Assembly: GCA_963921195.1 (NCBI GenBank)
Contig: CAWUER010000493.1
Coordinates: forward strand, 20,645 to 84,644
DNA: 64,000 nt
Source of the DNA: Pegoplata infirma
Lineage: Eukaryota; Arthropoda; Insecta; Diptera; Anthomyiidae
Direction: 5' to 3'
The notes below the pieces were generated by a model that was not told where the DNA came from, did no database searches, and saw only the letters and a program-made list of their open reading frames with translations. The translations under genes and the position numbers were made by a program. Positions 33,775-45,543 of the stretch are shown one piece after another; position 1 is the stretch's first letter, and the number at the start of each line of letters is the position of its first letter.

Positions 33775-34442
33775 TTCAACAAGTCTAAACTTTTCACATA
33801 AAAATTTTCCAGTTGTTTATCAAATGTACATAAATCAAGTGAGAGTGTTAAATTATTCTTTTATACTCTCCAAAATGTAAAAACACTTTTTGGCACTTAT
33901 TTTTGCACTCAGTTACCAAATATCCCGCTCTTTTGGTTTGGACTGCATCTTGCTTTCCACAGACAGATGGACGGATGTTTATTAGGGTGTCCCAAAAAAA
34001 AATAAAAAGTTCTCCGTGCTCAAGCATAATTTGAAAGCTTATAGGGTAAAGTATTTTTGAGATTTTTTTCAGATTTTTCGGAAAAGGTTTAAAGGAAGGG
34101 CAAATCGATTTTTTGCTGAAAACCCGCTTTGCCAACCATTTTTTTTAACTTTTTTTATAAAATCGTCAATAACAACGAGTTTCTTCACTACTGAGGTAAT
34201 ATTTTTAAAGAAAATTGTCCAAACTTTATTTTTGATTTTTTTTTTCATTCATTCATTTTGCACCAAGTCTAATATTCTGACAACAAAAATGTTCCATATG
34301 CTTAACAAATGTACAAAAAAAGTGAGAGTGCTAAATTATACTCTCCAAAGTGTAAAACATCATTTTTGCACTTAAGTAATGCACTCATTTGCCAAATAAA
34401 CAGCTCGTTTGGTTTAGACTGCATATTTCATTCCACAGACTT
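33775..34442. repeat. Pair of ~190-bp direct repeats
   Basis: 33775-33965 and about 34250-34442 share AAGTCTAA, AACAAATGTACA-AAA, GTGAGAGTG.TAAATTA, ATACTCTCCAAA.TGTAAA, TTTGGTTT.GACTGCAT and CATTCCACAGAC. Ends resemble degenerate GTCY-repeat sequence (CCACAGACAG). The ORFs at 33848 and 34389 come from these repeats. Confidence 0.6.
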
Positions 34443-34596
34443 AGAAATGGATCAATAGTATATAAAATTAATGGAGTCCTCGCCAAATATTTCAATTCGT
34501 TCTGCATGGAATCGCAAATGACACTATTTTTTCTGAAAAAAGACTTCACTTTAGCAAGTACACCAAAATCTTCAGCAAAACATTAAGGGAATTCAC

Positions 34597-34852
34597 ATGG
34601 GTATCGTATTTGTTGTATATGTTGTATGTCCTATCCAAAATCAGGGTTGGTAAAAATTTTTTATCACTGATTTGATAATTTTCTCTTAGATTCTCTTCTT
34701 GTTAGCATACTTGAAAATAGCACACAAAATATATGTATAAATGTTGTATCTTCATATCGTGTAAGTGTCGTATTATTAATTTAAAGTTTAACCAACCCTG
34801 TTTTTAGATAGGACATACAACATACAACACCAAATACGATACCCATGTCAAT
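34597..34852. mobile_element. MITE with ~50-bp inverted ends, ~255 bp
   Basis: ACATGGGTATCGTATTTGTT...GTCCTATC.AAAA..CAGGGTTGGT at the left is mirrored by ACCAACCCTG...GATAGGACATACAAC... AATACGATACCCATGT at the right. Identity of arms is high, suggesting recent movement or gene conversion. Target duplication is not clear. Confidence 0.78.
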
Positions 34853-34879
34853 TTCTTAATTATCAAGATTTATTGTTTT

Positions 34880-36600
34880 GGGATAGAGTAAAAAATTCGC
34901 AGGCATTTTTTAAAAATTTCTGTAAATTTTTTTTTTCTGTAAAATTCTCAGATTCTGAAAAAATTTTCGTACAAGAAAATTAAAAAAATTGGAAATATGT
35001 TGTTGTAGAAAAATTCTGAGTTTCTGAAATATTTTTTGTAAAGAAAAATTCGAAGATTCTGAAACAATTTAAAAATTATGAGATTCTGATTAATTTTTCA
35101 TTTTATAGACTTTATATTATAAAACGAAAAATTCTTAAATTCTGAGACATTTTTCCAACAGAAAAACTCTCAGAAAAGCTCTCTGATTCTGAGAAATTTT
35201 CGTATAGAAATATTCTCCAATTTGTATAAACATATTCTCCGATTCTTAGACATTTTTTTTATAGAAAAATTTTAAGATACTGAGACATTTTTTCTATATA
35301 AAAATTCTCAGATTCTGAGAAATTTTTTTAAAGAAAAATTCCTAGATTCTGAAAAATTTTGTTTCCAAAAAATGTCTCAGATTCTGACAAATTTTTTCTT
35401 AAGAAAAAATATATGATTTTGAGACATTTTTTTTGGGGATGTCGCGAATAGTGTATTCGGTATTTTACCGAATATTTACTATTCGGTATTCGGCTTGAAC
35501 CGAATACGAATATTGCCGAATAGTTTGATTATTCATACGCCTGTATTTTATCTATGTAAAAAATTGAAAAAAAAGTACCAGACTAAAAAACAACAACGCT
35601 TTTGCTGACTCTATTTTTTCTGTTACCTTAACAATTCGAATTTGAATCAAGTGCTCACGTTTTTTTTGGACAAAAAACAAACTAAAATGACTACAAAAAA
35701 GTCAAACGTTAATAAAACGTGTTTTTTAACCAAATTTTAATTTTGCCGAATATTTATTTAACCGAATATTCAAAAAACATGCCGAATATGCTGAATACCG
35801 AATAGTGACGAATATTCGCGACATCCCTAATTTTTTTCTATAGAAAAAATCTCAGATTCTGGGAACTTTTTTCGTGTAGAAAAATTCTCAGATTCTGAAA
35901 CAGTTTTTGTATAACAAAATTCTCAGATTCTGAGACATTTTTAAAATCGAAGAATTCTCACATTCAGAAACATTTTTCATGAAGAAAAATTCTCAGATTC
36001 TGAGACATTTTTCTTATAGCAAAATTTTCAGATTCTGAAATATTTTTCTCTTAGAAAAATTCTTAGTTTATGAGACATTTTTTATATAGAAAAATTCCCC
36101 CATTCCTAGACATTTTTCATATAGAAACTTTCTCCCACTCTAAGACACTTTTCGTAAAGAAAAATTTTCAGACTTTGAAATAATTTTTGTACACAAAAAT
36201 GTTCAGAATCTTTGAAAAATTCTCAAATTCTGAGACATTTTTCGAATAGAAAATTTTTTAGATTCTGAGACATTTTTCGTAAAGAAAAATTTCGTATACA
36301 AAATTCTCAGATTCTGAGACATTTTGCGTATAGATAAGTTCTCAGAGTCTGAGACATTTTTCATATAGAAAATTTTTCAGATTCTGAGACATTTTTTGTA
36401 TAAAAAAAGTCTTAAATTCTAAGAAATTTTTCAAATAGAAATATTCACAGATTCTGAGACATTTTTCGTATATAACATTTTTCGTTTAGAACATTTTTCG
36501 TTTAAAAAAATTCTCAGATTCTAAGACATTTTTCATATGGAAAATTTCTCAGAATCTGACCCACTTTTCATACAGAAAAATTCTAAAACTTCTTCTAAAA
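34880..36600. repeat. Minisatellite, ~36-bp unit with palindromic core
   Basis: The unit is close to AAAAATTCTCAGATTCTGAG, ACATTTTTCGTATAG and is repeated about 35-45 times with much variation. CTCAGATTCTGAG is itself nearly palindromic. The array is interrupted by a MITE at 35434-35829. Confidence 0.85.
35434..35829. mobile_element. hAT-like MITE, 396 bp, ATTCGGTATTCGG subterminal repeats
   Basis: TGGGGATGTCGCGAATA at the left and TATTCGCGACATCCCTA at the right. The 8-base ATTTTTTT stands on both sides (35426-35433; 35830-35837), although low-complexity. CCGAATA/TATTCGG motifs are repeated near both ends. No transposase. Confidence 0.65.
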
Positions 36601-37329
36601 CCTTTTCCTAAAAAACTCAATTATCAAAATTAAGTTCTTTACTTAATTGTCCTTATCATTTTAATAACTTCCTTCATTTTTGTCTTCCATATCCTTGCTA
36701 AAGCATCAATGCGTCAATCACCCTGACATTTGTACAAAAAAATGTTCCTTGTTCATGGTTGAAAAACACTTGTTTAGATATTTCCTGATCTTATAAAATA
36801 GACGACGGATGTTATCGTACTCTGTTTGAGTTAAAGGATATACCGGTTATAATGTAGTTTTCTTTTTTGGTGTTGACATATTGCTACAAAACGCTTTTGA
36901 CAGTTTCAAAACTTTATGATTGTATTTCAAAAACATTTGACAACTTTATTGTCAAACAAATGTGTAGATAAACTAAAAAACTAAAACTGGAAATGATTAA
37001 AAAAACAAAAAAAAAAAAAACTTTAAACAATAGAAATGGAAATGCATTTTAAGAGAAATGGAAATGAGTTCAGTGTGTGAAATTATGCATATGACGTTTA
37101 TAGATTTTTAATATAATTTTTTTTTTAAATATTATGAAAACATAGTGAAAGTTTTTCGAAGGCAAAAAGAAAATTGTGGGATATTATAAATATTTTTTAG
37201 ACTGTAAAAAGTTTATGAAAAAAAGAATCTCGAATTTAAATACAAAAATTTTTTTTTGTTGAAATAATATTTTCTGAAAAAAAAAATTAAAAAAATTTGG
37301 CGAAAAATGCTGTTTATTTAAAAAAACAT
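36601..37329. other. AT-rich region without gene
   Basis: Nothing recognised beyond A/T runs. Confidence 0.5.
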
Positions 37330-37500
37330 GTGTTTACTCGTTCAAATACCATTTTATTTCAAATTTTATTCACATGTGTCCACTTGATATATTAGTCATA
37401 AAACCGTCCTCAAGAACACCGACTTCGAATCTTTTTTCTAGTCAATTTATGATTTTAGTTCGTGTCTTCGTCCGTCCGTCCGTTCTGTTCATTGCTGTTT
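37330..37500 (-). mobile_element. Degenerate GTCY repeat remnant
   Basis: TTCAAATACCATTTTATTTC...CACATGTGTCCAC resembles the 3' half of the repeat (compare 45175-45215). GTCCGTCCGTCCGTTCTG follows. The rest is lost at the foldback border. Confidence 0.4.
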
Positions 37501-37529
37501 CATGTTCTGTTCATATAAAAAAATATATA

Positions 37530-39458
37530 TGGGGCAATCCATGTGAAATCGGACACTTTGAAAAACTTTTTTTTAGATTTTCCCAATGTGTTTAAAGTTT
37601 TTAGTACCCTTCGAAAACTCCTTCGTGGTAAATTTTCAGATTTTTTGGATGACCCGTTCAAAAGATATCGAATTTTTAAAAATTGGTAGTTTGTTCCTTT
37701 ACTCAAACTTCTTTTAATCATAACTTCTTCAATAATGGTCCAAATTTAAAATTTTTTTTATCAAAATTTTTGTTTTTTTACGTACTTTCTAAAAAAAAGC
37801 GCTCTAGTATGCGATTTTTAAGTTTTAAAATTTAAATCTCATTTTTGAAAATGTTTGTACTCTTCGATTTTTTTGAAATTTTTTTGTGTAAAACTTCTAT
37901 CAATTCTACAAATTTTTTGCCCAGAAAGATCGTGGGATAACGATTATAACTATTTTTTAAAATTTTTGAAAAAATTTTATTGTAATTTTCCAATCTTAAA
38001 ATCATTTCTACTGCTCCAATGGTGCGTCATAGAGGGGTCATTTATAAGACCGACCCCATTAATTTTTACGTCTCAACATTTCTTTGAAACAAACTAATAC
38101 CCTATCTCCAATTTCTAAGGGGGCTCCCACACAAAACGACATTTTTTAAAATTTGTTCCAACCGCTCTAACTGCTCAAATAGTGCCCTTAGAGCAATCAA
38201 ATGTATGACCGACCCACAATATTTTTTTAGTCCAAACATTTTCTCTGAACAACCCTACCCTCTATCTTTAACTGTTAAGGCGGTCCCCATACAATTTTTT
38301 TTATTTTTTGTAAATTTGTTTTATTAAATCACCTTCTACCGGTCCAATGGTGCGTCCGAGAGGGGTCATTACTGAGACCGACCCCCATTTATTTTTACCC
38401 TACAACATTTTTTTAAAGCATACCTACGCCCTATCTCCACTCCCTAAGTAGGCTCCCATACAAAATTACATTTTTATAAAATTTGCCCCAACTGTTATTT
38501 GTATGGGAGCCTACTTAGAGAGTGGAGATAGGGCGTAGGTATGTTTTGAAAAAATGTTGTAGGGTAAAAATAAATGGGGGTCGGTTTCACTAATGACCCC
38601 TCTCGGACGCACCATTGGACCGGTAGAAGCTGATTAAATAAATCAAATTTACAAAAAATAAAAAAAAATTGTATGGGGACCGCCTTAACAGTTAAAGATA
38701 GAGGGTAGGTGTGTTAAGAGAAAATGTTTGGACTAAGAAAATATTGTGGGTCGGTCATACATTTTGTTGCTCTAAGGGCACTATTAGGGCAGTTAGAGCG
38801 GTTGGAACAAATTTTAAAAAATGTCGTTTTGTGTGGGAGCCCCCTTAGAAATTGGAGATAGGGTATTAGTTTGTTCCAAAGAAATGTTAAGACGTACAAA
38901 TTAATGGGGTCGGTCTTATAAAGGACCCCTCTCTGACGCACCATTGGAGCAGTAGAAATGATTTTATGATTGGAAAATTACAATAAAATATTTTCAAAAA
39001 ATTTTAAAAAATAGTAATAATCGTTATCCCACGATCTTCCTGGGCAAAAAATTTGTAGAATTGATAGAAGTCTTACACAAAAAAATTTCAAAAAAATCGA
39101 AGAGTAAAATCATTTTCAAAAATGAGATTTAAATTTTAAAACTTAAAAATCGCATACTAGAGCGCTTTTAAGAATTTTTTGGGTTTTTTGTCAGAAAGTA
39201 CGTAAAAAAACAAAAATTTTGAAAAAAAAAAAAAATTTGAAATTTGAACCATTATTGAAGAAGTTATGATTAAAAGAAGTTTTAGTAAAGGAACAAACTA
39301 CCAATTTTTAAAAATTCGATATCTTTTGAACGGGTCATCAAAAAAATCTGAAAATTTACCACGAAGGAGTTTTCGAAGGGTACTAAAAACTGTAAGCAAA
39401 TTGGGAAAATCTAAAAAAAAAGTTTTTCAAAGTGTCCGATTTCACATTGAATGCCCCA
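37530..39458. mobile_element. TGGGGC foldback element, complete, 1929 bp (copy 2)
   Basis: TGGGGCAATCCATGTGAAAT and ATTTCACATTGAATGCCCCA are mirrored ends with TA at both borders. Each arm has an outer ~460-bp unique part, then three diverged ~165-bp modules (CCAATGGTGCGTC, GGGGTC, GACCGACCC, GGGGGCTCCCA) up to a centre near 38490. Mirror ORFs (37500, 37855, 38714, 39266) come from the arms. Confidence 0.92.
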
Positions 39459-40308
39459 TATGTTCTTTAATTCCTTCATCATTAGTTCCTTATGCCCCAT
39501 CATATTTTTTATATTCATAATCTTTCTTACTTTGTTTCCTTTACTTTTTATGCCATTTATTTTTATAGTTTTCTCGCAATAGTTTCCATTGACCACAATT
39601 GCACTTTTGGCGCCTTATTTCACACAATAAACTTTTCTATTTACAATATTCTTTTGTTTGAGATCCTTTTTAAGTGTGGGTCAGCTTTAGAAAAAAAAAC
39701 CAAAGCAATTGTAAATGTTTTTAAATATTTAAACACAATATAATGTAAAGTTAAAGTATTTAATGTTTTAATGCAACATTAAATATTATTGTATTAGAAT
39801 CTTTTAAATTCTATTGCAAAACCACAAAAAACATAAATTGTTTAGTTTAACACTTTTGAGATAATGATTGATGACCTAAATATATTTATACATATATAGA
39901 AAACCACAAACATAGACAAAATTAAAAAAAAAAATCTGTTAGAATATTTAAATAACAATTTTAATTGAGGCTAGATATAAATAGTTAAATATAGAAAAAT
40001 ATATCGAGTTCCCATATTCAAAACCCTCTATCTTCCATTTTCAATGACAAAATATTCAGTAATGCTCTTGTTAATTTTCTTCATAAATTTTTTCCATAAT
40101 TAGCGGCCATTCTTCCTTTTGGTATAGTTTTTAAATATATAAAAATGTATTATTTTTTCACAAAAAAAAATCGCGAAAGAAATTTTTTTTTCGAAAAATG
40201 TTGTGTCTGTAATGTACACATTTCCATAAATTAGTAGAAAAATAAAAAAATTGAAAAAAAAAATTCCCAAAAAAAATTCGCGAAAAAAAATTTCCGCGAA
40301 TTATTTTT
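39459..40308. other. AT-rich region, small inverted word only
   Basis: ATTCAAAACCCTCTATCTT (40019 on) has an inverse near 46140-46160 in another MITE-like piece. No gene; ORF 39492-39743 has no recognisable feature. Confidence 0.4.
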
Positions 40309-41549
40309 TTATACCCTCCACTCTGGTGATATAGGCTTTATATAAGTTTGTCATTCCGTATGTAACGCATTAAAATATTGGTAAAGGACCCCATAAAGTA
40401 TATACATTCATGATCCTTGATCAATTTTAAGTCGATCTAGCGATGTCCGTCTGTCTGTCTGTCCGTCCGTCTGTCTATTGAAATCATGTTTTTGGCTATA
40501 ATACGGAACCGATTTAAACGCTTGGGGTATCAAAAGTTGCGTAGCTCTCCTAGACAGAAACTGATGTATTTTTTTTTGCAATCGGTTAAGTATTTTATTT
40601 TATGAGTGAAAATGTAAAGGTACCTCGAAAATTATGGTGAATTTTACACAAAAACATGCTATAACTTGACACCTGTTGAATGAATGTGAACGCAACTTGA
40701 AATTTAATGTAATTTTATCATTCCTAACACTCACAAAAAAATTTGGGGTTAATCGCACAATGGGGCGAGGCACCAGAAATTTAACCCAAAATTTTAAAAT
40801 GATTTATCTTGGCTTATGGTTGACATATTCAAATAAAATTTTCAAAAGGTTCATATTTCATTATTCTCAACGTTTTTCTGGTTATTTTGGTACTAATTAT
40901 GGCAAAATCGGTCAAGGTGTTAAGAAGCTATGAGCAATTGAAATGAGTTTCAATATAAACCTCATGCATCAACAACGCCATTTTGTAGTTGTTGATGTTT
41001 TTTTGGCTTGTTAGTTGTTATTTGTATCAATAGAAGTAAAAAATACGTAGTACGTATCATACTCGTGGTTGCTTTTACATAATTTTCATAATTTTTATAT
41101 AATTTTCATACATACTTAAAAAATACTTTTTTTTTGTTTTTTAAAAATTTAAATTGCACTATGGTTCCGATCATTAATTTTCTTGGTCAAAATTACAAAA
41201 ATGTAATTTTAATAAAAATTGTTATAATTTTTTTGTTTTACATGTATAATATTATAAGTTTTTTTTTGTATTTAAATCCAAAAAAATAATTGAAAAAATT
41301 TAAAAAATACGTTTTTTTTTTTATTTTTATCTTAATTTGTTTTTGAACGGTAAATGAGTGTATACAAAAACAAAATACGTTTTCTGTTGTTTGTAAGTGT
41401 TTACGATTTTCTATAAAATCAATTTTGAGAAAATTAAATTTTGGCCAAGAAAGGTCGTTAAGGTAAAGGAAACCGTAGTGCATTGGTTAACATTGTGGAG
41501 GGTATTTAAAGATTCGGCACAGCCGAATATAGCTTTCTTACTTATTTTT
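40309..41549 (+). mobile_element. GTCY repeat, ~1.24-kb subtype
   Basis: Begins TATACCCTCCACTCTGGTGA, with (GTCTGTCTGTCTGTCCGTCCGTCTGTC) core split about 40447-40476. It ends GGAGGGTATTTAAAGATTCGGCACAGCCGAATATAG...CTTACTTATT. The minus-strand copy at 56797-60113 is its close relative. The ORF at 40676-40933 recurs in that relative (57673-58035) with frame differences, so it is repeat, not gene. Confidence 0.88.
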
Positions 41550-41574
41550 TTAAGGGTTTGAGTTGAAAAATGTA

Positions 41575-41850
41575 GAAGAAAAATTTTAATTTCTAAAAGC
41601 TATAGACATTTCTGGTATTCTTATACCGGTTTCGGACAGTTCCAGTAAACTGTCTTCATCAGTAGGATTTAAATGTCAGTTTGTTTTGTTAATGGTAATT
41701 GTTTTTCTAATATGTGAATTTATTTTTTTATTAATATCAATACCCAGTCCGGAATCGAACCACGAATATTTTCATACCATTAACAATACTGGTAGGATGT
41801 CACTCTAGACATCACCGCCAAAACATTGCTAAGATATGTGTTGGACAAAC
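41575..41850 (-). mobile_element. SINE copy 2, tRNA-derived head and folded tail
   Basis: The minus strand runs from TTGGCGGTGATGTCTAGAGT (A-box-like) through GTGGTTCGATTCCGG (good B box, GGTTCGATTCC), then AAATAAATTCACATATTAG, to the CTGATGA...CGAAAC fold at 41605-41677. The same blocks in the same order form copy 1, interrupted by a Helitron. This arrangement fits a tRNA-derived SINE with pol III promoter. Confidence 0.7.
41605..41677 (-). ncRNA. Hammerhead-like fold in SINE tail (candidate)
   Basis: In order on the minus strand: GACATTT, 8 bases, CTGATGA, stem GACAGTT / loop TACTGG / AACTGTC, CGAAAC, CGGTAT with ATACC, AG, then AAATGTC, which pairs with the first GACATTT. CUGANGA, a stem and GAAA in this order are the core of the type I hammerhead ribozyme. 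The expected UH cleavage bases after stem III are not visible, so self-cleavage may be lost or the likeness may be partial. Confidence 0.4.
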
Positions 41851-42584
41851 CCAGCAAAACTTAGATTACCAAATAAGGTATAAAATAAGGTATAGGATCT
41901 CTTATTTTATACATTGCAGCATTGATGATTTTAACAGGCGATGAGACTCAAAGTAATGCATCCACATTATCACAAAGAATACCAGTAAGGTATAAAATAA
42001 GTCATAAATTTATAACGAAGAATACGAGTAAGGTGTAAAATATATGATATTTTATAGGTTACGAGTAAGGTATATAATATAGCATACCAGAAGATAATAT
42101 ATAAGATGTTACGAGTAGTGAAAAAGTAATTTTGTATTAAATTTACTCACGTGATTGTAAGTGAGTGTAAGTAGATAAAATATGCTCGTGAGTGTGTGTC
42201 GTTAGAAATTTCCTGTTTTGATCCCATCTCTAGTTTAAACTTATGCATTTTTTTTATAAAATAATTATTTTTTATGTTATTGTAATGCATTATGCATCCA
42301 ATTATAAATAATGCATTATTTCAAACTTTCAAATAATACATAATGTAACCAAATATAAGTCATCCATGATTTAATGTTTAGAAATAATAAATAATAAATA
42401 CATTTTTTCCACTAATCATGCATTACGTAGCAAATTATTAGTAGTGCATTATTTTTCACTTTAAAATAATACGTTGTGGAACAAATTTTTGGTAAGACAT
42501 CCTAAAATAATGCTACAAATAAGGTATATACATTACCTGGTAATGTGTTATATAATCACTACCCATTACCAAAGTTTTGCTGGG
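41850..42584. mobile_element. MITE with CCCAGCAAAACTT ends, 735 bp
   Basis: CCCAGCAAAACTTAGATTACC at the left and GGTAATGGG... inverse, ending AAAGTTTTGCTGGG, at the right share about 18 inverted bases. The interior has AAGGTATAAAATA repeats and ATGCATTATT words. Target duplication not found. Confidence 0.65.
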
Positions 42585-43187
42585 AATATTCGTTTTTTCT
42601 ATTTTTTTGTTTAGAGTTTTGAAATAAAAATTGAGTATTTGAATTAATATTATAAAAAAATATTTTTTTTTACTTAAAAAAAAAAAAAAAAAAAAATAGT
42701 CGCGAATACGCTACTACATAAGGTAACTTTGAAAAAAACTGATGTTACAATGGGATTCAGTGTACATGAACTAGCTTTACCAGATGGCTGTCGTAAATTC
42801 AAATTAATCTAAAAATATTTGTATTGAACCAATTTTTTCACGAACTTAAAGATTTTTCGCGAACAAAAAATGTTTTTCGCGTAAAAAAATTAACGGTATT
42901 ATGGTTTGTTATGTTAGTTTAACAGATTTGAATGGTTTAAAATTTAAAAATTATCGCAAAAGTTTAAAAATATTGCTTTTATTGTGCTTGAGCATCAAAA
43001 TCGCGAATACGAGCGCTAACTTAAAAAAACTGCTAACACCATTGAATTCAGCGTACTCAAATTAACTTTACCAGTAGGGTGCCCAGTAGCCTGGCCCGAA
43101 AATGGCCTCTTTTTGGAATTTCGCTTAGCAATAGCAAAAAAATTACGCGTATGGAAGAGCTGACACCACTATTGGTGTCATTAATGA
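42585..43187. other. AT-rich spacer with diverged direct repeat
   Basis: A poly(A) run near 42678-42697, then CGCGAATACG, ...AACTTTACCAG-type blocks at 42705-42800 and again at 43002-43085. No gene. Confidence 0.45.
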
Positions 43188-43195
43188 AAAAATAT

Positions 43196-44915
43196 CAGGG
43201 TTGAAACGAATAACGGTATCGGTAACGGTATTGGTATTACATATTTTTTATATCGGTAACGGTAAAGGTAACTGTATTTTAGATTATTTCGGTAACGGTG
43301 AACCTTTACCGAAACATAAATACCGGTACATACCGGTATTACAAATAAAATGTTAAAAAGCCACAAATTTGTTAAAAACGCGTAAAAAATTAAAAACGTT
43401 CGTAGACACCTTTGTCCAATAAGCAAAAACATCTGAATTTTGAGCGATATGAGAAATCAAATTGAAATCAGCAGATTTCTCCGTTAAAATGATAAAAATT
43501 GTGTGTCCTGTTGTTAAAAAAAATCGGCAGGCATAAAAAACTTGTCAAGGATGTTTCAGGGTATATCTCGCCATAGATGTTAAGAAATTAATTTTATTTA
43601 TATTTACGCATAAAAATACAATTTTATCAATATTTAATTTTATTTGCTACACTCAGAAAATTATGTAAGTTACTACATGTTAGTTGTTTGTATATTTTAC
43701 AGTAGTAAGTTGATTTTAACTACAAAGTCAGTTATTTTTGTATAAAAAATATCAAACAACTATTTCTGTTAGTTATTTTGAGTCGATTTTTTGAATAACT
43801 AACAAAAAAGTACTGTAATGTAGTAACAGTTATTTAAAGTAGTTAATTTTATTTTTTATCTCTGAAAAGTTTTCAAAGTTTTTTCCAAAAAAAATAAATA
43901 AATTTTCGTTTTTTTTTTATTTTTCACAAATTTTTTTTTAAAAAAATAAAACTTTGAAAAAATTTGGTCTTCAATTTTTTTTTTCTGAAAAAAAAAATTA
44001 TATATTGTTTATTTTATTTTTACTACAAATTAGTTGTTTTGACTACAAATGTTAGTAATTTTTACAACATAAGTCAGTTGATTTTTGTCAGTTAAAATAA
44101 CTAACATTGTTAGTTGATTTAACTGAAAAAGTAGTTGACCCCAAAACAACTTACAAAGTAGTTATTTTAACTGACATTTTCAGTTGATTTTACTAACATA
44201 ATTTTTTGAGTGTATAGCCAAGTCCCCAAAAGGTTCGAACCGAAAAAAATCGCATTTTCCAATCTTGGTAAATGAACTTCACACGGAAGTTCATTAAATA
44301 AAATATATTTTCTGGAGTTTTGTAAGTTTTTCAAGCGGAACTTTTTTCATCTGGTCCGATTTTCCCATTTCGAAACTTAACCATACGACGTATTCGTACC
44401 AGCAGTGTTTGTTTTGGACCGTATCGTGTCTTTTGCAGGCGGAAAGACGAACGTCGCTTACAATAGATCACTGATCAATAATATAAAATTTAGTTAATTG
44501 CGAATGTGATCATTGGTTGGATTGGCAATGACCAAAATTTTTTATTTTATTTTACGGGCGGATTACTCAATGAAAATTTAGCTGCTAACTGCCGATTTAA
44601 CGGAGCCTTATGTCAAAGTGAAAAAGTTAAATTTAACGGAGAGTTATTTTATAACGAAGCATTGAGTAATCCTGCCTAACTATATTAAAAATATTTTAAT
44701 ACGTTTTAAATCCTCAAAAAAAATAAAATAAGTAATAATTATGCAACCGAAACAAAACCGATATAATACCGGTAAAAGTCCCAATAAAGGTAATGTTTTT
44801 TTATCAGTAACGGTATTTAAAATTTTTATTTCGGTATTGGTAACGGTAACGGTAGTCAATATTAAAGGGTTTTTAATCGGTAACGGTATTGAAAGGGTAA
44901 CGGTAGCCAACACTG
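43196..44915. mobile_element. hAT-like non-autonomous element, 1720 bp, CGGTAACGG subterminal repeats
   Basis: Starts CAGGGTTGAAACG and ends ...GTAGCCAACACTG (short imperfect inverted ends CAGkGTTG). The 8-base target AAAAATAT is present exactly on both sides (43188-43195; 44916-44923). Many CGGTAACGGTA motifs crowd both ends. A TA-type MITE is nested inside. No transposase. The ORFs at 43181, 44680 and 44741 read the motif repeats. Confidence 0.85.
43650..44212. mobile_element. TA-type MITE of the CACTCAAAA family, 563 bp
   Basis: CACTCAGAAAATTATGT at the left, ACATAATTTTTTGAGTG at the right, TA on both sides. The interior repeats AGTTGATTTT / AAACAACTA words. Inserted into the hAT-like element. 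Confidence 0.85.
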
Positions 44916-44974
44916 AAAAATATTGAAAAAGTTTTGATGGAATAATTTTGGTCCACCAGAGCATTTTAAGATAA

Positions 44975-45543
44975 AACAAGAAAAAAATTTAAATTCGGCC
45001 TTGCCGAATGTAGTGATACCCCCCACAATTTCAAAAAGATTATTGCAAACAACTTTATTTAAAAGGAAATTACTTTTGAAAAAAAAAATTTTAAAAAAAT
45101 ATCCGCGAAAAAAAATTTTGGTAAAAAAAAAATCCGCGATTTTTTTATTTTTTTGTCAAAAATATGTTCGTACTTGTTTAAATACCATTTGGTGTTCCAT
45201 TATTTTCACATATGTCAACCAGAAGCCGAATTAAAGCATTTTGTATTTTTAGGTTATGTTGAATGTACTGAAATTTTTGAGGTGTGCTTACATTTTCGTT
45301 CATAACTTTCTCGGGAGAACTTCCAATATATATGTTAAGTTTCAGTCATCTCTGTGCAATATTTTGTCCGCGAGAGCATTTTCCACAGACAGACAGACAG
45401 ACAGTCAGACGGACAGACGGACATCGCTAGAATGTCTTAAAATCGATCGGGCATCATGATTATATATACTTTATGGGGTCCCAGACCGATATTTCGATGA
45501 GTTACAAACGGAATGACAAACATATATATACCCTCTATCACTT
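44975..45543 (-). mobile_element. GTCY repeat, complete, short subtype
   Basis: Minus strand from ...CTCTATCACTTG at 45543 to ATTCGGCAAGGCCGAATTTA and CTTGTTTTATC at 44975. GACAGACAGACAGACAGTC at 45389-45407 is the GTCY core. The ORFs at 45001 and 45256 are repeat sequence. Confidence 0.88.

Noticed and set aside
33960..34140. AGGGTGTCCCAAAAAAAA sequence as a transposon end
   Set aside because: No inverted partner or target duplication found within several kilobases.
34880..36600. CRISPR-like array
   Set aside because: Units are contiguous and diverged, with no unique spacers of fixed length, and the genome is eukaryotic.
37500..39596. Recurring ORFs (IKRSLSKGTNYQFLKIRYLL and VVQRGVLYKTDPINL-like)
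   Set aside because: They recur in every copy and in both arms of the TGGGGC foldback, with differing frames and lengths. This is repeat sequence, not a gene.
40676..40933. ORF with a shared relative at 57673-58035
   Set aside because: Both lie in GTCY repeat copies, with frame disruption between them and no codon-level conservation.
43196..44923. CGGTAAC repeats as telomere-type sequence
   Set aside because: They are confined to both ends of one element with an exact 8-base target duplication.
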